A stretch of DNA of 64,000 bases from Actinomadura meyerae (lineage in GTDB: Bacteria > Actinomycetota > Actinomycetes > Streptosporangiales > Streptosporangiaceae), in contig NZ_FZOR01000007.1 of assembly GCF_900188445.1 (NCBI RefSeq), forward strand, positions 1 through 64,000, in the 5' to 3' direction. Of the stretch, positions 31,907 through 41,335 are shown one piece after another. The first letter of the stretch is position 1. Each line of letters opens with the position of its first letter. The notes beneath the pieces were generated by a model that saw nothing but the letters and a program-made list of their open reading frames with translations, was not told where the DNA came from and did not search any database. Both the position numbers and the translations under genes were made by a program.

Positions 31907-33217
31907 TCAGTCCCCGAAGACCTGACGCGTGTAGGGGTTGGCGAAGCGGCGGTCCGGGTCCAGCTCGTCGCGCAGGGCGCGGAAGTCGGCGAACCGCGGG
32001 TAGACCTTCTCCAGGTAGGACGCGTCGCGCGTGTGGAGCTTGCCCCAGTGCGGGCGGCCGCCGACCGAGGTCAGCAGCTCCTCGACGCCGCGGAAGTAGT
32101 CCTCGTGCGCGTCGCGGTGGTAGACGTGCACGGCGATGAACGCGCTCCGGCGCCCGTGGGCCATCGACAGCCAGGCGTCCTCCTCGGGGAGCAGCCGGAC
32201 CTCGATGGGGAAGCTGATCCGCCAGTCCCGCCTGGCGAAGAGCGCGCGGAGCTCGCGCAGCGCGGGGACGAGCTCCTCGCGGGGGATCGCGTACTCCTGC
32301 TCCTTGAAGCGGACCGTGCGGGGGCTCGTGAAGACCTTGTAGGACGTGTCGCTGTAGGTGCGGGCACCGAGCGCCTTCGCGGAGACCCGGTTCACGACCG
32401 GCGTCGTGGCGGGCGCCAGGTGCGTGACCTGGTTGACGGCGCCGAAGACCGTGTTCGACAGGAACTGGTCGTCGAGCCAGTACCGGAACCTGGACACCGG
32501 CTTCGGCGGGCCCTCGACGCGGTTGTTGCGCTTGGTCAGGCAGCCCTCGGTGTGGGGGAACCAGTAGAACTCGAAGTGCTCGTTGGCGGCGTCGAACTCG
32601 TCCACGCGCGAGAGGACCTCGTCCCACTTCATCGGCTGCTCCTGCGCGCGCAGGACGAACGCCGGGACGGTCCGCCAGGTGATGGCGGTGACGATGCCGA
32701 GGGCGCCGAGGCCCGCGCGGGCGGCGTCGAACAGCTCGGGGCGCTCGTCGGGCGAGCACGTCACGGTGGAGCCGTCGGCGAGGACCAGTTCGAGCGCGGC
32801 GACCTGGGAGGCGAGCCCGGCGGCGTCGCGGCCGGTGCCGTGCGTGGCGGTCTGGAGGGCGCCGGCGACGGTCTGCTCCTGGATGTCGCCCATGTTCGCC
32901 AGCGCGAGACCGTGCTCGTCCAGGAGGCGGTTGAGCGCGTGCAGCGGCAGCCCCGCCTCGACGGTGACGAGCCCGGTGGCGGTGTCGACCGAGCGGACCG
33001 CGGTGAGCGCCGTGGGGCGCAGCAGGACGCCCTCGGCGACGGCCGCGCCGGTGAAGGAGTGACCTGTGCCGGTCATGCGGACGGTGAGGCCGTCGTCCGC
33101 GGCCGACCGCACCGCGTCGGCCACGTCGGCGGCGGTCCGCGGCGTCACCGCGCGCCGCGGCGTGGCCTGCTGGTTTCCCGCCCAGTTCTGCCATCTACGG
33201 GGGTTCTCGGGGGACAT
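31907..33217 (-). CDS. FAD-dependent aldonolactone oxidase-like protein (ALO family)
   Basis: A 436-residue flavoenzyme. The FAD-binding PCMH domain spans about 15-180 with TGTGHSFTG and NMGDIQEQTVAGALQTATHG. The ALO domain follows, ending with the family motif HWGKLH near residue 398 and a C-terminal DPDRRFANPYTRQVFG. Relatives include mycobacterial L-gulono-1,4-lactone dehydrogenase (Rv1771) and fungal arabinonolactone oxidases. The exact sugar acid is not predictable. No partner genes are adjacent. Confidence 0.88.
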   Translation of the reverse strand: MSPENPRRWQNWAGNQQATPRRAVTPRTAADVADAVRSAADDGLTVRMTGTGHSFTGAAVAEGVLLRPTALTAVRSVDTATGLVTVEAGLPLHALNRLLDEHGLALANMGDIQEQTVAGALQTATHGTGRDAAGLASQVAALELVLADGSTVTCSPDERPELFDAARAGLGALGIVTAITWRTVPAFVLRAQEQPMKWDEVLSRVDEFDAANEHFEFYWFPHTEGCLTKRNNRVEGPPKPVSRFRYWLDDQFLSNTVFGAVNQVTHLAPATTPVVNRVSAKALGARTYSDTSYKVFTSPRTVRFKEQEYAIPREELVPALRELRALFARRDWRISFPIEVRLLPEEDAWLSMAHGRRSAFIAVHVYHRDAHEDYFRGVEELLTSVGGRPHWGKLHTRDASYLEKVYPRFADFRALRDELDPDRRFANPYTRQVFGD

Positions 33218-33355
33218 GGGGCGACTCTACTCGGCCGAGGATCGTGAGGAAAGTTCATGTTTTTGATCCGGCCGGATGGGGGAACCGGCGATAACGTACG
33301 ATCCGGTAACCAACAGCGGGCTAACCGTCCGTAGCCAGACTCGTTGGGACATGTT

Positions 33356-34660
33356 GTGGCTTCTCCACCAGCATCACGCACCGGCGCCGTCCCGGGGCCG
33401 TCCGGCGACGGGGGTGGCGATGGTGAGGCGCCCGCCGCCCGCCCGCCGGGCCCCCGGCCGGCCGCGGCGCGCCCCCGTCCGGAGAAGAAGCGCCGCGATC
33501 CGCGCGGCGGCGCCCGGCCGCGGCGGGCCCGCCGGTCGCTGCCGTTCCTCATCGGCGGGATCGCCGTGCTCGCCATCGCCAGCACGTCCGGCGGCGTCTA
33601 CGCGGCGCTGACCACGGACGAGGCGGAGCCCACCGCCGCGGGCACGCCGCAGGAGGGTCCCCCGAGCGCCGCGCCCGGCCCCACCGGCGACCCGGTCAAC
33701 GTGGCCACCGGCGGCCAGGTCGCCCCGCTGCGCCGGATCGTGCCGCCGGACGTCCTCGCGGTGGGCGGCGGCTCGATCCCCGCCGCCAAGATCAAGCGGA
33801 TCGCCGAGCTGAGCCGCGTGAAGGACGTGACGGCCGTCGCGGGCGGCGCCGTGCAGCTCCAGGGCCGCCAGGTGAACGCGTTCGCCGTGGACCCGTCCTC
33901 GTTCCGGTCGTGGACGCCGCCCGCCACGGCCAAGAAGACCGAGCTGTGGGAGGCCCTCGCCGGCGGCAAGTTCGTGGTGTCGCCGGCCGCCGCGGAGCAG
34001 CTCCAGCTGACCAGGGGCTACCAGTACCCGGTGGTGGGGCGGACGATGCCGAACCTCACCATGGGCGGCTCCGGCCCGCTCGGGCTGCCCGGCATCGACC
34101 TGCTGGTCGGCAAGAAGGCCGGCGGCGAGATGGGGCTCGTCCCGAACGTGGCGGTCCTCGTCAACGCGCCCGGGGTGGACCCGGCCAAGGTCGTCAGGGC
34201 CGTCACCAGGATCCTCGGCTCCGGCACGGACGTGGTCAACCTGCACGAGAGCAAGTACCAGTCGTCCGGCGGAGAGGGCCGCTCGTCCAGCTACCTGGAC
34301 CTCTACAAGCAGGCGGCCACCACCTGCCCGGGGCTGTCCTGGACGGTGCTCGCCGCGATCGGCCAGGTGGAGAGCGACCACGGCCGCAACGCCGGCCGGT
34401 CCAGCGCGGGCGCGCTCGGCCCGATGCAGTTCATGCCGGCGACGTGGAAGGCGTACGGAGTGGACGGCGACGGCGACGGCAAGGCCGACATCATGAACCC
34501 GTTCGACGCCATCCCCGGCGCGGCCAAGTACCTGTGCGCCAATGGCGCGGGGCGCGGCGGCAAGCAGCTCTACCGCGCGGTGTGGCACTACAACCACGCC
34601 GACTGGTACGTGCAGAAGGTCCTGAACCTCGCCAAGGCGTACGCGGCCAGGTATGACTGA
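33356..34660 (+). CDS. Membrane-anchored lytic transglycosylase
   Basis: About 434 residues. A basic Pro/Arg-rich cytoplasmic stretch leads to one membrane helix (FLIGGIAVLAIASTSGGVYAAL). A domain of unknown function at about 115-290 is followed by an SLT-type transglycosylase domain at about 320-420. The catalytic glutamate is in AAIGQVESDHGRN, and the family signature SAGALGPMQFMPATW follows. It would cleave peptidoglycan outside the membrane, forming anhydro-muramic ends. The start is uncertain: GTG 33356 or in-frame TTG 33344. Confidence 0.88.
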   Translation: MASPPASRTGAVPGPSGDGGGDGEAPAARPPGPRPAAARPRPEKKRRDPRGGARPRRARRSLPFLIGGIAVLAIASTSGGVYAALTTDEAEPTAAGTPQEGPPSAAPGPTGDPVNVATGGQVAPLRRIVPPDVLAVGGGSIPAAKIKRIAELSRVKDVTAVAGGAVQLQGRQVNAFAVDPSSFRSWTPPATAKKTELWEALAGGKFVVSPAAAEQLQLTRGYQYPVVGRTMPNLTMGGSGPLGLPGIDLLVGKKAGGEMGLVPNVAVLVNAPGVDPAKVVRAVTRILGSGTDVVNLHESKYQSSGGEGRSSSYLDLYKQAATTCPGLSWTVLAAIGQVESDHGRNAGRSSAGALGPMQFMPATWKAYGVDGDGDGKADIMNPFDAIPGAAKYLCANGAGRGGKQLYRAVWHYNHADWYVQKVLNLAKAYAARYD

Positions 34661-34702
34661 CCCCACGTCCGGCACCCCGGCGCGGCTGGTTGGATGGAGG
34701 AC

Positions 34703-35611
34703 ATGACCTCGTACGACGCGCTGCTTCTGCTGTCCTTCGGCGGCCCCGAGGGTCCCGAGGACGTGATCCCGTTCCTGGAGAACGTGACCCGCGGCCGCAA
34801 CATCCCGCGCGAGCGCCTGGAAGAGGTGGGGGAGCACTACCACCTGTTCGGCGGGGTCAGCCCGATCAACCGGCTGTGCCGCGAGCTCAAGGCCGCCATC
34901 GAGGCCGACTTCGCGGCCAACGGCGTGGACCTGCCCGTCTACTGGGGCAACCGGAACTGGACCCCCTACCTCGCCGACACCGTCCGGCAGATGAAGGCGG
35001 ACGGGATCCGGCGCGCCGCCGCGTTCGTCACCTCCGCCTACAGCGGCTACTCGACGAACGACCAGTACCTCAACGACATCGCGCGCGCGCGTGAAGAGGT
35101 CCCGGACGCCCCTGAGATCGACAAGCTCCCCGTCTACTGCGACAGGCCGGGCTTCGTCGACCCCTTCGTGGACGCGGCCAAGGAGGCCCTGAGCGGCCTC
35201 CCCGACGGCGCCCGCCTGGTCTTCACCGCGCACAGCGTCCCCCTGTCCCAGCCCAACCGCGAGCACTACGTCGCCGAACTGGAGCGGGTCTCGCGGACGG
35301 TCGCCGACAGGGCGGCGCCGGGCGCCCCCTGGGACCTCGTCTACCAGAGCCGGAGCGGCCCGCCCACCCAGCCGTGGCTGGAGCCGCAGATCACCGACCA
35401 CCTGGAGAAGCTGCACGGCGAGGGCGTCCGCGCCGTCGCGGTCGTCCCCGTCGGGTTCGTCTCCGACCACATGGAGGTCAAGTACGACCTCGACGTGGAG
35501 GCCGCCGACCGGGCCGCCGAACTCGGGCTGGCGTTCGCGCGCGCCGCCACCCCGGGCACCGACCCGCGCTTCGCCGCCCTGCCCCGCCACCTTCTGGGAG
35601 AGACCCCGTGA
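34703..35611 (+). CDS. hemH: Ferrochelatase (actinobacterial coproporphyrin type)
   Basis: About 302 residues starting MTSYDALLLLSFGGPEG. It carries the catalytic histidine in VFTAHSVP and the metal-site glutamate in VSDHMEVKYDLD. In Actinobacteria this enzyme (also called cpfC) inserts iron into coproporphyrin III in the coproporphyrin-dependent haem pathway. GGAGG lies only 2 bases before the ATG at 34703; the ATG at 34694 is in frame but has no ribosome site. It overlaps the next gene by 4 bases (GTGA). It follows the transglycosylase by 42 bases. Confidence 0.92.
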   Translation: MTSYDALLLLSFGGPEGPEDVIPFLENVTRGRNIPRERLEEVGEHYHLFGGVSPINRLCRELKAAIEADFAANGVDLPVYWGNRNWTPYLADTVRQMKADGIRRAAAFVTSAYSGYSTNDQYLNDIARAREEVPDAPEIDKLPVYCDRPGFVDPFVDAAKEALSGLPDGARLVFTAHSVPLSQPNREHYVAELERVSRTVADRAAPGAPWDLVYQSRSGPPTQPWLEPQITDHLEKLHGEGVRAVAVVPVGFVSDHMEVKYDLDVEAADRAAELGLAFARAATPGTDPRFAALPRHLLGETP

Positions 35612-36417
35612 GCCTTGCCGACGAGCTGCTGGAGCTTGCCGCCGCGACCGCGCGCGAGGCCGGCCGGATGCTGGTCGACAAGCGGCCCGCGGACGGCCCC
35701 GACGTCGTGCAGACCAAGTCGTCCCCGACCGACGTCGTCACCCAGATGGACCGCGCCGCCGAGCAGCTGATCATCGACCGGATCCGGGCGGGCCGCCCCG
35801 ACGACGCGTTCCTCGGCGAGGAGGGCGGCACCCGCGCCGGGGGCAGCGGCGTCCGGTGGGTGGTCGACCCGATCGACGGCACCGTGAACTACCTCTACGA
35901 CCTGCCCGACTGGGCGGTCAGCATCGCCGCCGAGGTGGACGGCGAGGCCGTCGCCGGTGCGGTGGAGATGCCGCGCCGCGGCGAGTCGTACACGGCGGTG
36001 CGCGGCGGCGGCGCCTTCCTGCACACCGCGGCCGGGACGCGCGAGCTGCGCGTCAACGAGCGGGTACCCCTCGCGCGGGCGCTGGTCGCGACGGGCTTCG
36101 GCTACGACGCCGGGCGGCGGGCCCGGCAGGCGCAGGTCCTCACCGGGGTGCTGCCGAACGTCCGCGACATCCGGCGCGGGGGCTCCTGCTGCGTCGACCT
36201 GTGCTCGCTCGCGGCGGGACGGGTCGACGCGTACTACGAGCGCGGCGTCCAGGCGTGGGACATCGCCGCCGGGGCGCTGATCGTCCAGGAGGCGGGCGGG
36301 CGCGTCGAGGGGCTGGACGGGGCGCCCGCGGGCCCGGAGCTGACCGTGGCGGCCGGGCCGGGCACGTTTGAGGACCTGCACGCCCTCCTGAAGCCGCTCG
36401 ACCCCACGCGCGACTGA
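35608..36417 (+). CDS. Inositol-monophosphatase family phosphatase (SuhB-like)
   Basis: A 269-residue Mg-dependent phosphatase. The metal-binding motifs are FLGEEGG, WVVDPIDGTVNY and VQAWDIAAGALIVQEAGG, in the family order. It would dephosphorylate inositol-1-phosphate or related sugar phosphates. Several actinobacterial paralogues differ in substrate, so the exact role is open. Coupled to hemH by a GTGA overlap. Confidence 0.9.
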   Translation: MSLADELLELAAATAREAGRMLVDKRPADGPDVVQTKSSPTDVVTQMDRAAEQLIIDRIRAGRPDDAFLGEEGGTRAGGSGVRWVVDPIDGTVNYLYDLPDWAVSIAAEVDGEAVAGAVEMPRRGESYTAVRGGGAFLHTAAGTRELRVNERVPLARALVATGFGYDAGRRARQAQVLTGVLPNVRDIRRGGSCCVDLCSLAAGRVDAYYERGVQAWDIAAGALIVQEAGGRVEGLDGAPAGPELTVAAGPGTFEDLHALLKPLDPTRD

Positions 36418-36468
36418 GCCGCCGGACGGGGCGGGCCGGGGGGAGACGCCGAGCGGAGGACAGGGCGG

Positions 36469-36504
36469 CGAGAAGCCCGGGACGGCCGGGTCCCGGGCTT
36501 CTCG
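36469..36504. terminator. Strong bidirectional hairpin
   Basis: CGAGAAGCCCGGGA at 36469-36482 pairs perfectly with 36491-36504, between the convergent phosphatase gene and the small gene ending at 36538. Confidence 0.8.
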
Positions 36505-36537
36505 ACTACGGGGTCGCGCCGCCTGGCGTGCGGCGGG

Positions 36538-36714
36538 TCAATCGCAGCGGGGTGCCTCGACGCCGATGTCGTTGTTCGCTGCGATCCGGCGCAGTTCGCT
36601 GATCTCCTCCTGACGGATGTCCGCCAGGTAGGTGTCGCCCTCTGCGTGGGCGGTGCGCAGCGACGCGTACGCGTCATCGAGCCGCTGCTGGATCATGCGT
36701 GAGAACTCGCCCAT
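36538..36714 (-). CDS. Small helical protein, 58 residues
   Basis: The ATG at 36714 is preceded by an excellent GGGAGGAGG. The product begins MGEFSRMIQQRLDDAYASLR and is helical and charged, with one C-terminal cysteine. I do not recognise it, but similar short proteins next to response regulators are common in actinomycetes. It is divergent from the response-regulator gene at 36923; the 208 bases between include promoter sequence with no identified operator. Confidence 0.72.
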   Translation of the reverse strand: MGEFSRMIQQRLDDAYASLRTAHAEGDTYLADIRQEEISELRRIAANNDIGVEAPRCD

Positions 36715-36922
36715 GGGCCTCCTCCCGGATCGTTTCCATGCCCTACCCAGACCTAAGCTGAGAACAAACCTGTTCGCGGATGCAATTTTCGCGGAGTCTT
36801 GCGCCGGTTCGGCCGCCGGCCGGCATACGCCGAGTTGAACGCCCGTTTACGAGCGTCTTACGGCGTCCGTGGCATATCTGGGAGCCGGAGGCCGGGCCCG
36901 CGCCCGGCCAGGAGGGGGACCT

Positions 36923-37576
36923 GTGCGAGTTCTAGTCGTCGAGGACGAGCGGGTGCTCGCCGACGCGATCGCCACCGGCCTGCGCAGGCAGACGCTGGCC
37001 GTGGACGTGGCCTACGACGGCGCGGGCGCGCTGGAGCGGGCCGGAATCAACGAGTACGACGTGATCGTGCTCGACCGCGACCTGCCCAAGGTCCACGGCG
37101 ACGACGTCTGCAAGCAGCTCGTCGCGCAGCGCTACCCGGCGCGGATCATCATGCTGACCGCGGCGGGCGAGCTGGACGACCGGGTCGAGGGCCTGTCCAT
37201 CGGCGCCGACGACTACCTGGCCAAGCCGTTCGCGTTCGCCGAGCTGATCGCCCGGGTGCGGGCGCTCGGCCGGCGCGCCGCGGCGCCGCTGCCGCCCGTG
37301 CTGGAGCGCGCCGGGATCACCCTCGACCCGGCCCGCCGCGAGGTCTCCCGCGACGGCCGCCCGGTCGAGCTGACCCGCAAGGAGTTCGCCGTCCTGGAGG
37401 TGCTGCTCAGCGCGGACGGCGCCGTCGTCAGCTCCGAGCAGCTGCTGGAGAAGGCGTGGGACGAGCACATCGACCCCTTCACCAACGTCGTCCGGGTCAC
37501 GATGATGACGCTGCGCAAGAAGCTCGGCGACCCGCCGGTGATCGAGACCGTGCCCGGCGTGGGGTACCGGCTGTGA
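36923..37576 (+). CDS. OmpR/PhoB-family response regulator
   Basis: A 217-residue regulator from the GTG at 36923 with AGGAGG upstream. The receiver domain is at 1-115 (acidic VVEDER, phospho-acceptor Asp in IVLDRDLP, Lys in YLAKPF). The C-terminal winged helix is at about 125-217 (LTRKEFAVLEVLL, NVVRVTMMTLRKKLG, VPGVGYRL). It overlaps the sensor kinase gene by 4 bases. Confidence 0.93.
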   Translation: MRVLVVEDERVLADAIATGLRRQTLAVDVAYDGAGALERAGINEYDVIVLDRDLPKVHGDDVCKQLVAQRYPARIIMLTAAGELDDRVEGLSIGADDYLAKPFAFAELIARVRALGRRAAAPLPPVLERAGITLDPARREVSRDGRPVELTRKEFAVLEVLLSADGAVVSSEQLLEKAWDEHIDPFTNVVRVTMMTLRKKLGDPPVIETVPGVGYRL

Positions 37577-39012
37577 CCGGACCGCGTCCCGGCCCGTCCG
37601 AGTCCGGAGCGACCGCGGCGTCCTCCGGCGCCGGCGACACGCGCCCCAACGCCGCGCAGGACAGGACCGCGCAGGACAGGACCGCGCAGGACAGGGCCGC
37701 GAGAGACAGGGCCGCGCAGGACGAGGCCGCGCAGGACACCGGCGCGCAGGCCACCCAGCCGACCGCCGTCCCTCCCGGCGGGCCGGGCGGTGCGCCCGGC
37801 GGCGAGGGCGGGCGGCGCGGCCGGTGGCGGCGCCCCGGCCCGCAGCAGGTCCCGCCGCCGCCCCCGGCCGCGAAGGGCATGTGGCGCGCGGACGGCTCCC
37901 CGATGACCGCGCTGCCGAACCGGATGAGCGTGCGGCTGCGCCTCACCCTGCTGTACGGGCTGCTGTTCTTCATGGCCGGCGCGCTGCTGCTGTTCGTCAT
38001 GTCGTTCCTGATGGCCAACATCCTCAGCAACGTCAAGGTGATCGGCTACGGCCTCACCGACGCCGCGGCCGCCGAGCTGCAGCGCCAGTTCGTCGAGCAG
38101 ACGATGAAGCAGCTGGTCGGCCGGTCGCTGCTCGCGCTCGGCGGGGTCGGCGTGATCACCCTGGTGCTCGGCTGGTTCGTCGCCGACCGGGCGCTCAGCC
38201 CGCTGCAGCGCGTCACCACGACCGCGCGCCGGCTGTCGGAGAGCACGCTGCACGAGCGGATCGCGCTGGAGGGCCCGGAGGACGAGATCAAGGAGCTGGC
38301 CGACACGTTCGACGCGATGCTGGAGCGGCTCGGCCAGGCGTTCGACTCCCAGCGCCGGTTCGTCGCGAACGCCTCGCACGAGCTGCGCACCCCGCTCGCG
38401 ATCAACCGGACGCTGCTGGAGGTGGCGCTCGGCGACCCCGAGGCGTCGGAGGACCTGCGCACCGTCGGCCGGACGCTGCTGGCCACCAACGCCCGGCACG
38501 AGCGGCTCATCGAGGGGCTGCTGCTGCTCGCCCGCAGCGAGCGGGAGCTGACCGCGCGGACCCCGGTCGACATGGCCGAGGTGGCGGCGGCCGTGCTGGA
38601 GCAGTCGGCCCGCCGCGACCACGACAACGACGTGGCGGTCCACCCGGAGCTGACGCGGGGGACGGCGCTCGGCGACCCGGTGCTGCTGGAGCACCTGGTG
38701 TCGAACCTCGTCGAGAACGCGATCAAGCACAACGAGGCCGAGGGCGGCGAGCTGTGGATCCGCACCGGCATGCTCGACGGCTACGCCACCGTCCAGGTGG
38801 AGAACACCGGGCCCGTGGTGCCCGCCTACGAGGTGGAGCGGCTCTTCGAGCCGTTCCGGCGGCTGAACGCCGACCGCGTCGAGTCGTCCAAGGGCGCGGG
38901 GCTCGGCCTGTCGATCGTCCGGTCGGTGGTGCTCGCGCACCGCGGCGCGGTCTACGCGGCGCCCCGCCCCGGCGGCGGGCTGATCGTCACCGTCCGCCTC
39001 CCGCCGGGCTGA
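37573..39012 (+). CDS. Sensor histidine kinase with a repetitive N-terminal extension
   Basis: A 479-residue kinase, partner of the preceding regulator (GTGA overlap). The first 115 residues are a disordered cytoplasmic extension containing six pentapeptide repeats of the AAQDR/TAQDR type at about 27-56. Two membrane helices follow (about 123-150 and 185-210) with only a short external loop of about 40 residues. Then come HAMP, HisKA (H in NASHELRTPLA) and HATPase domains (NLVENAIKHN, GAGLGLSIV). The external loop seems too small for a large ligand, so sensing may occur in the membrane or through the N-terminal tail. Confidence 0.92.
   Translation: MTGPRPGPSESGATAASSGAGDTRPNAAQDRTAQDRTAQDRAARDRAAQDEAAQDTGAQATQPTAVPPGGPGGAPGGEGGRRGRWRRPGPQQVPPPPPAAKGMWRADGSPMTALPNRMSVRLRLTLLYGLLFFMAGALLLFVMSFLMANILSNVKVIGYGLTDAAAAELQRQFVEQTMKQLVGRSLLALGGVGVITLVLGWFVADRALSPLQRVTTTARRLSESTLHERIALEGPEDEIKELADTFDAMLERLGQAFDSQRRFVANASHELRTPLAINRTLLEVALGDPEASEDLRTVGRTLLATNARHERLIEGLLLLARSERELTARTPVDMAEVAAAVLEQSARRDHDNDVAVHPELTRGTALGDPVLLEHLVSNLVENAIKHNEAEGGELWIRTGMLDGYATVQVENTGPVVPAYEVERLFEPFRRLNADRVESSKGAGLGLSIVRSVVLAHRGAVYAAPRPGGGLIVTVRLPPG
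37651..37740 (+). repeat. Six 15-bp coding repeats in the histidine kinase gene
   Basis: Six in-register 15-base units, close to GCCGCGCAGGACAGG, encode the pentapeptides AAQDR, TAQDR, TAQDR, AARDR, AAQDE and AAQDT. Confidence 0.85.
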
Positions 39013-39020
39013 CACGCGAA

Positions 39021-39055
39021 CGCCCCGGCGGGCCCTCGGGGGGTCCGCCGGGGCG
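39021..39055. terminator. Bidirectional hairpin between two-component and kinase genes
   Basis: CGCCCCGGCGG at 39021-39031 pairs perfectly with 39045-39055; it lies between the convergent stops at 39012 and 39061. Confidence 0.75.
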
Positions 39056-39060
39056 CGCGC

Positions 39061-40719
39061 TCACTTCGAGACGGTCCCGTACGCGCTGGCGGTGGAGGCG
39101 TAGCGGCTCTGCCGCCACTCCCACCGCAGCGTGGTGCCGCTGGAGTTCGGGATGAACGTGACGTACCCGGCGGCGCACTGCTTCTCGTCCATGCCCGCCA
39201 TCGGGGTCTCCCGGTACTCGACCTTGCCGTCGTCGTCGGACAGCAGGGACAGGCGCGTGTAGCACTTGTCATGCGTCCCGGACGGGTAGGTGTAGGTCGC
39301 GACGCCGGTCGAGTAGATCAGCGAGAACTTGGCCTGGAACTCTTCGGCCCCGGAGCCGGCGCCGGGCTGGTGCCCGTCGCCGGTGAAGTTGCCGACCAGT
39401 CCGCCCGTCGCCCGCGGCGTCGGGGTGCCGTCGTCGTCCGGCGGCGTGTAGGTGCTCGTCGGGTACGTCGGGAACGGGTCCGGGTCCGGGTCGTCGCTGT
39501 TGGCCCCGATGATCGCCAGCACCACGACCACCAGGATCACGATCAGCGCCAGCGCGCCGCATCCGATCGCGATGATCGGCCCGGCCGACGAGGACTGCTT
39601 CGGCGGCGGCCCGTACCCGGGCCCCGGCGGCATCGGCGCCTGCATCCGCTGCTGCGGGGGCTGCGGCGGCGCGCCCTGGTACATCGGCATCGGCGGCGGC
39701 GTGATCGGCTGCGGCGGCGGCGTGGCCGGGCCCCCCATCGCGCCCTGGTGCATCGGCATCGGCGGCGGGGTGATCTGCGGCTGCGGCCGGTGCTGCGGCG
39801 CGGGCGGCACCGGGGGCGGCGGGGGCAGCTGCGAGGCGATCCGGGTGCCCTGGTTGAGCAGGTCCTCCTGCCCGGCGCCCTGCCCCGCGGGGGCCGCGCC
39901 GACGGCGCCGAGCAGGTTCAGCAGGAGCTGCGGGGCCGGCGGGCGCAGCCCCGCGTCCTTGGACAGGCAGCGGCCGATGAGGTCCCGCAGCGGGCCCGCG
40001 GGCAGCGCCGACAGGTCCGGTTCCTCGTTGAGGATGCGGTTGATGATGACGGGCAGCGTGTCGGCCTCGAACGGCGACTGCCCGGTGGCGGCGAACACCA
40101 TGGTCGCGCCCCAGGCGAAGATGTCGACCGCCGGGGTGAGCGGCGCGCCGGTCAGCTGCTCGGGCGCCAGGTAGCCGGGCGTGCCGACCACCATGCCCGT
40201 CGCGGTGACGGCGCTCTCCTGGGAGTTGACCGTCCGGGCGATGCCGAAGTCGACGACGCGGGGGCCGTCGGACGCCAGCATGACGTTGTTCGGCTTGAAG
40301 TCGCGGTGCACGATCCCGGCTTCGTGGATCGCCGCGAGCGCGGTCGCCGTGCCGATCGCGAGCCGTTCCAGCTCGGCGGCGCCGCGCGGCCCGTCGTGCG
40401 CGACCACGTCGTGCAGCGACGGCCCGTCGATGAACTCGCTGACGACGTAGGGCTGGTCGCCCTGGACGTCGGCCTCCAGCACTCGGGCCGTGCAGAAGGG
40501 CTCGACCTTCTGCGCCGCACTCACCTCGCGGGTGAACCGGGCACGCGCGGCCGGATCGTTGGCCATCTGCGCGTGCAGCAGCTTGACCGCGACGTACTCT
40601 CCACCGGGCGCCTTGCCCAGGAAGACGGCGCCCTGGCCCCCGGCGCCCAGCCGTCCGATGACCTCGTACTGTCCGAGTGCCCTAGGATCGCCCGGCTCCA
40701 GCGGAGCGGCATCCGGCAT
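39061..40719 (-). CDS. Membrane Ser/Thr protein kinase (PknB-like, Hanks type)
   Basis: A 552-residue kinase. The start is the ATG at 40719, preceded by GGAGG. The kinase domain spans about 12-265 with GRLGAGGQGAVFLG, VAVKLL, catalytic HRDFKPNN, DFG, and TPGYLAPEQ. A Pro/Met/Gln-rich juxtamembrane region of about 110 residues follows, then a membrane helix (IVILVVVVLAIIGA) and an extracytoplasmic domain with three cysteines. There are no PASTA repeats, so it does not appear to be the main cell-wall kinase. Confidence 0.92.
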   Translation of the reverse strand: MPDAAPLEPGDPRALGQYEVIGRLGAGGQGAVFLGKAPGGEYVAVKLLHAQMANDPAARARFTREVSAAQKVEPFCTARVLEADVQGDQPYVVSEFIDGPSLHDVVAHDGPRGAAELERLAIGTATALAAIHEAGIVHRDFKPNNVMLASDGPRVVDFGIARTVNSQESAVTATGMVVGTPGYLAPEQLTGAPLTPAVDIFAWGATMVFAATGQSPFEADTLPVIINRILNEEPDLSALPAGPLRDLIGRCLSKDAGLRPPAPQLLLNLLGAVGAAPAGQGAGQEDLLNQGTRIASQLPPPPPVPPAPQHRPQPQITPPPMPMHQGAMGGPATPPPQPITPPPMPMYQGAPPQPPQQRMQAPMPPGPGYGPPPKQSSSAGPIIAIGCGALALIVILVVVVLAIIGANSDDPDPDPFPTYPTSTYTPPDDDGTPTPRATGGLVGNFTGDGHQPGAGSGAEEFQAKFSLIYSTGVATYTYPSGTHDKCYTRLSLLSDDDGKVEYRETPMAGMDEKQCAAGYVTFIPNSSGTTLRWEWRQSRYASTASAYGTVSK

Positions 40720-41115
40720 CTGACCCTCCATTGACCCGCAGTGATGTCCGCGACATTGTGCGCCGGACCCACCGCGGGCCCCGTTCCGGCGCCCGAACCG
40801 CGGCGCCGGGGTGAAACCTCCGCAGGGGGCCCGCCCCCAACCTCAGGCGGGCACGATATCGCGTTAGTTCAGACGTTTCACCGATCAGTCTGGTTCGGTC
40901 TCGCGGCGGCCGGGTCAGGCCGTTTCCCCGGACCGTCCCGCCGCGACCTCCGGCACGCCCCCCGGGACGGGCCGCGGGCGCGCCGCGAAGCGCGTTCCGG
41001 CGCCGCGCGCCGCGCGGGCCGGTCGGCGCGCGCAACGCCGCCGGGACCGATATGATCCCCGCCGCCGCGGGTACTCCGGCAGGTGCCCCGGCCCGGCAGC
41101 GGGACGTCGGCATCC

Positions 41116-41157
41116 GCCGGTTTTGTGATGGAAGACGCCGGTTATGTGATGGAAGAC
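41116..41157. repeat. 21-bp tandem repeat upstream of the DUF4193 gene
   Basis: Two consecutive copies of a 21-base unit (41116-41136 and 41137-41157) differing at one base, each ending TGTGATGGAAGAC. They lie 180 bases before the DUF4193 start, in a 616-base gap (40720-41335) with no supported gene. The gap also holds a 7-bp GCCCGCC hairpin at 40829-40852. Confidence 0.8.
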
Positions 41158-41335
41158 ACAGTACGAGGAAAGATCCGGGTGACCGGTGTCACTCGTGGGA
41201 ACGGTCGCGCCTTGTGTGTCGCAGGTCACCAACCGTGACAGAATTTCCCGCCCGGATCGGGCACAAGAACGGCCCCTTGAGCGTTAGATCCGCGCGACGG
41301 GGCGCATAAAGCACTGAGGGGGATGGAGATAGAAG

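Noticed and set aside
36762..36775. LexA/SOS box upstream of the response-regulator gene
   Set aside because: GAAC and GTTC are separated by six bases instead of the four required by the actinobacterial LexA consensus.
40720..41335. Small gene at 41052-41309
   Set aside because: The frame lacks a ribosome site, and its translation is Arg/Cys-rich without a family pattern; the 21-bp repeat within it fits a regulatory region better.
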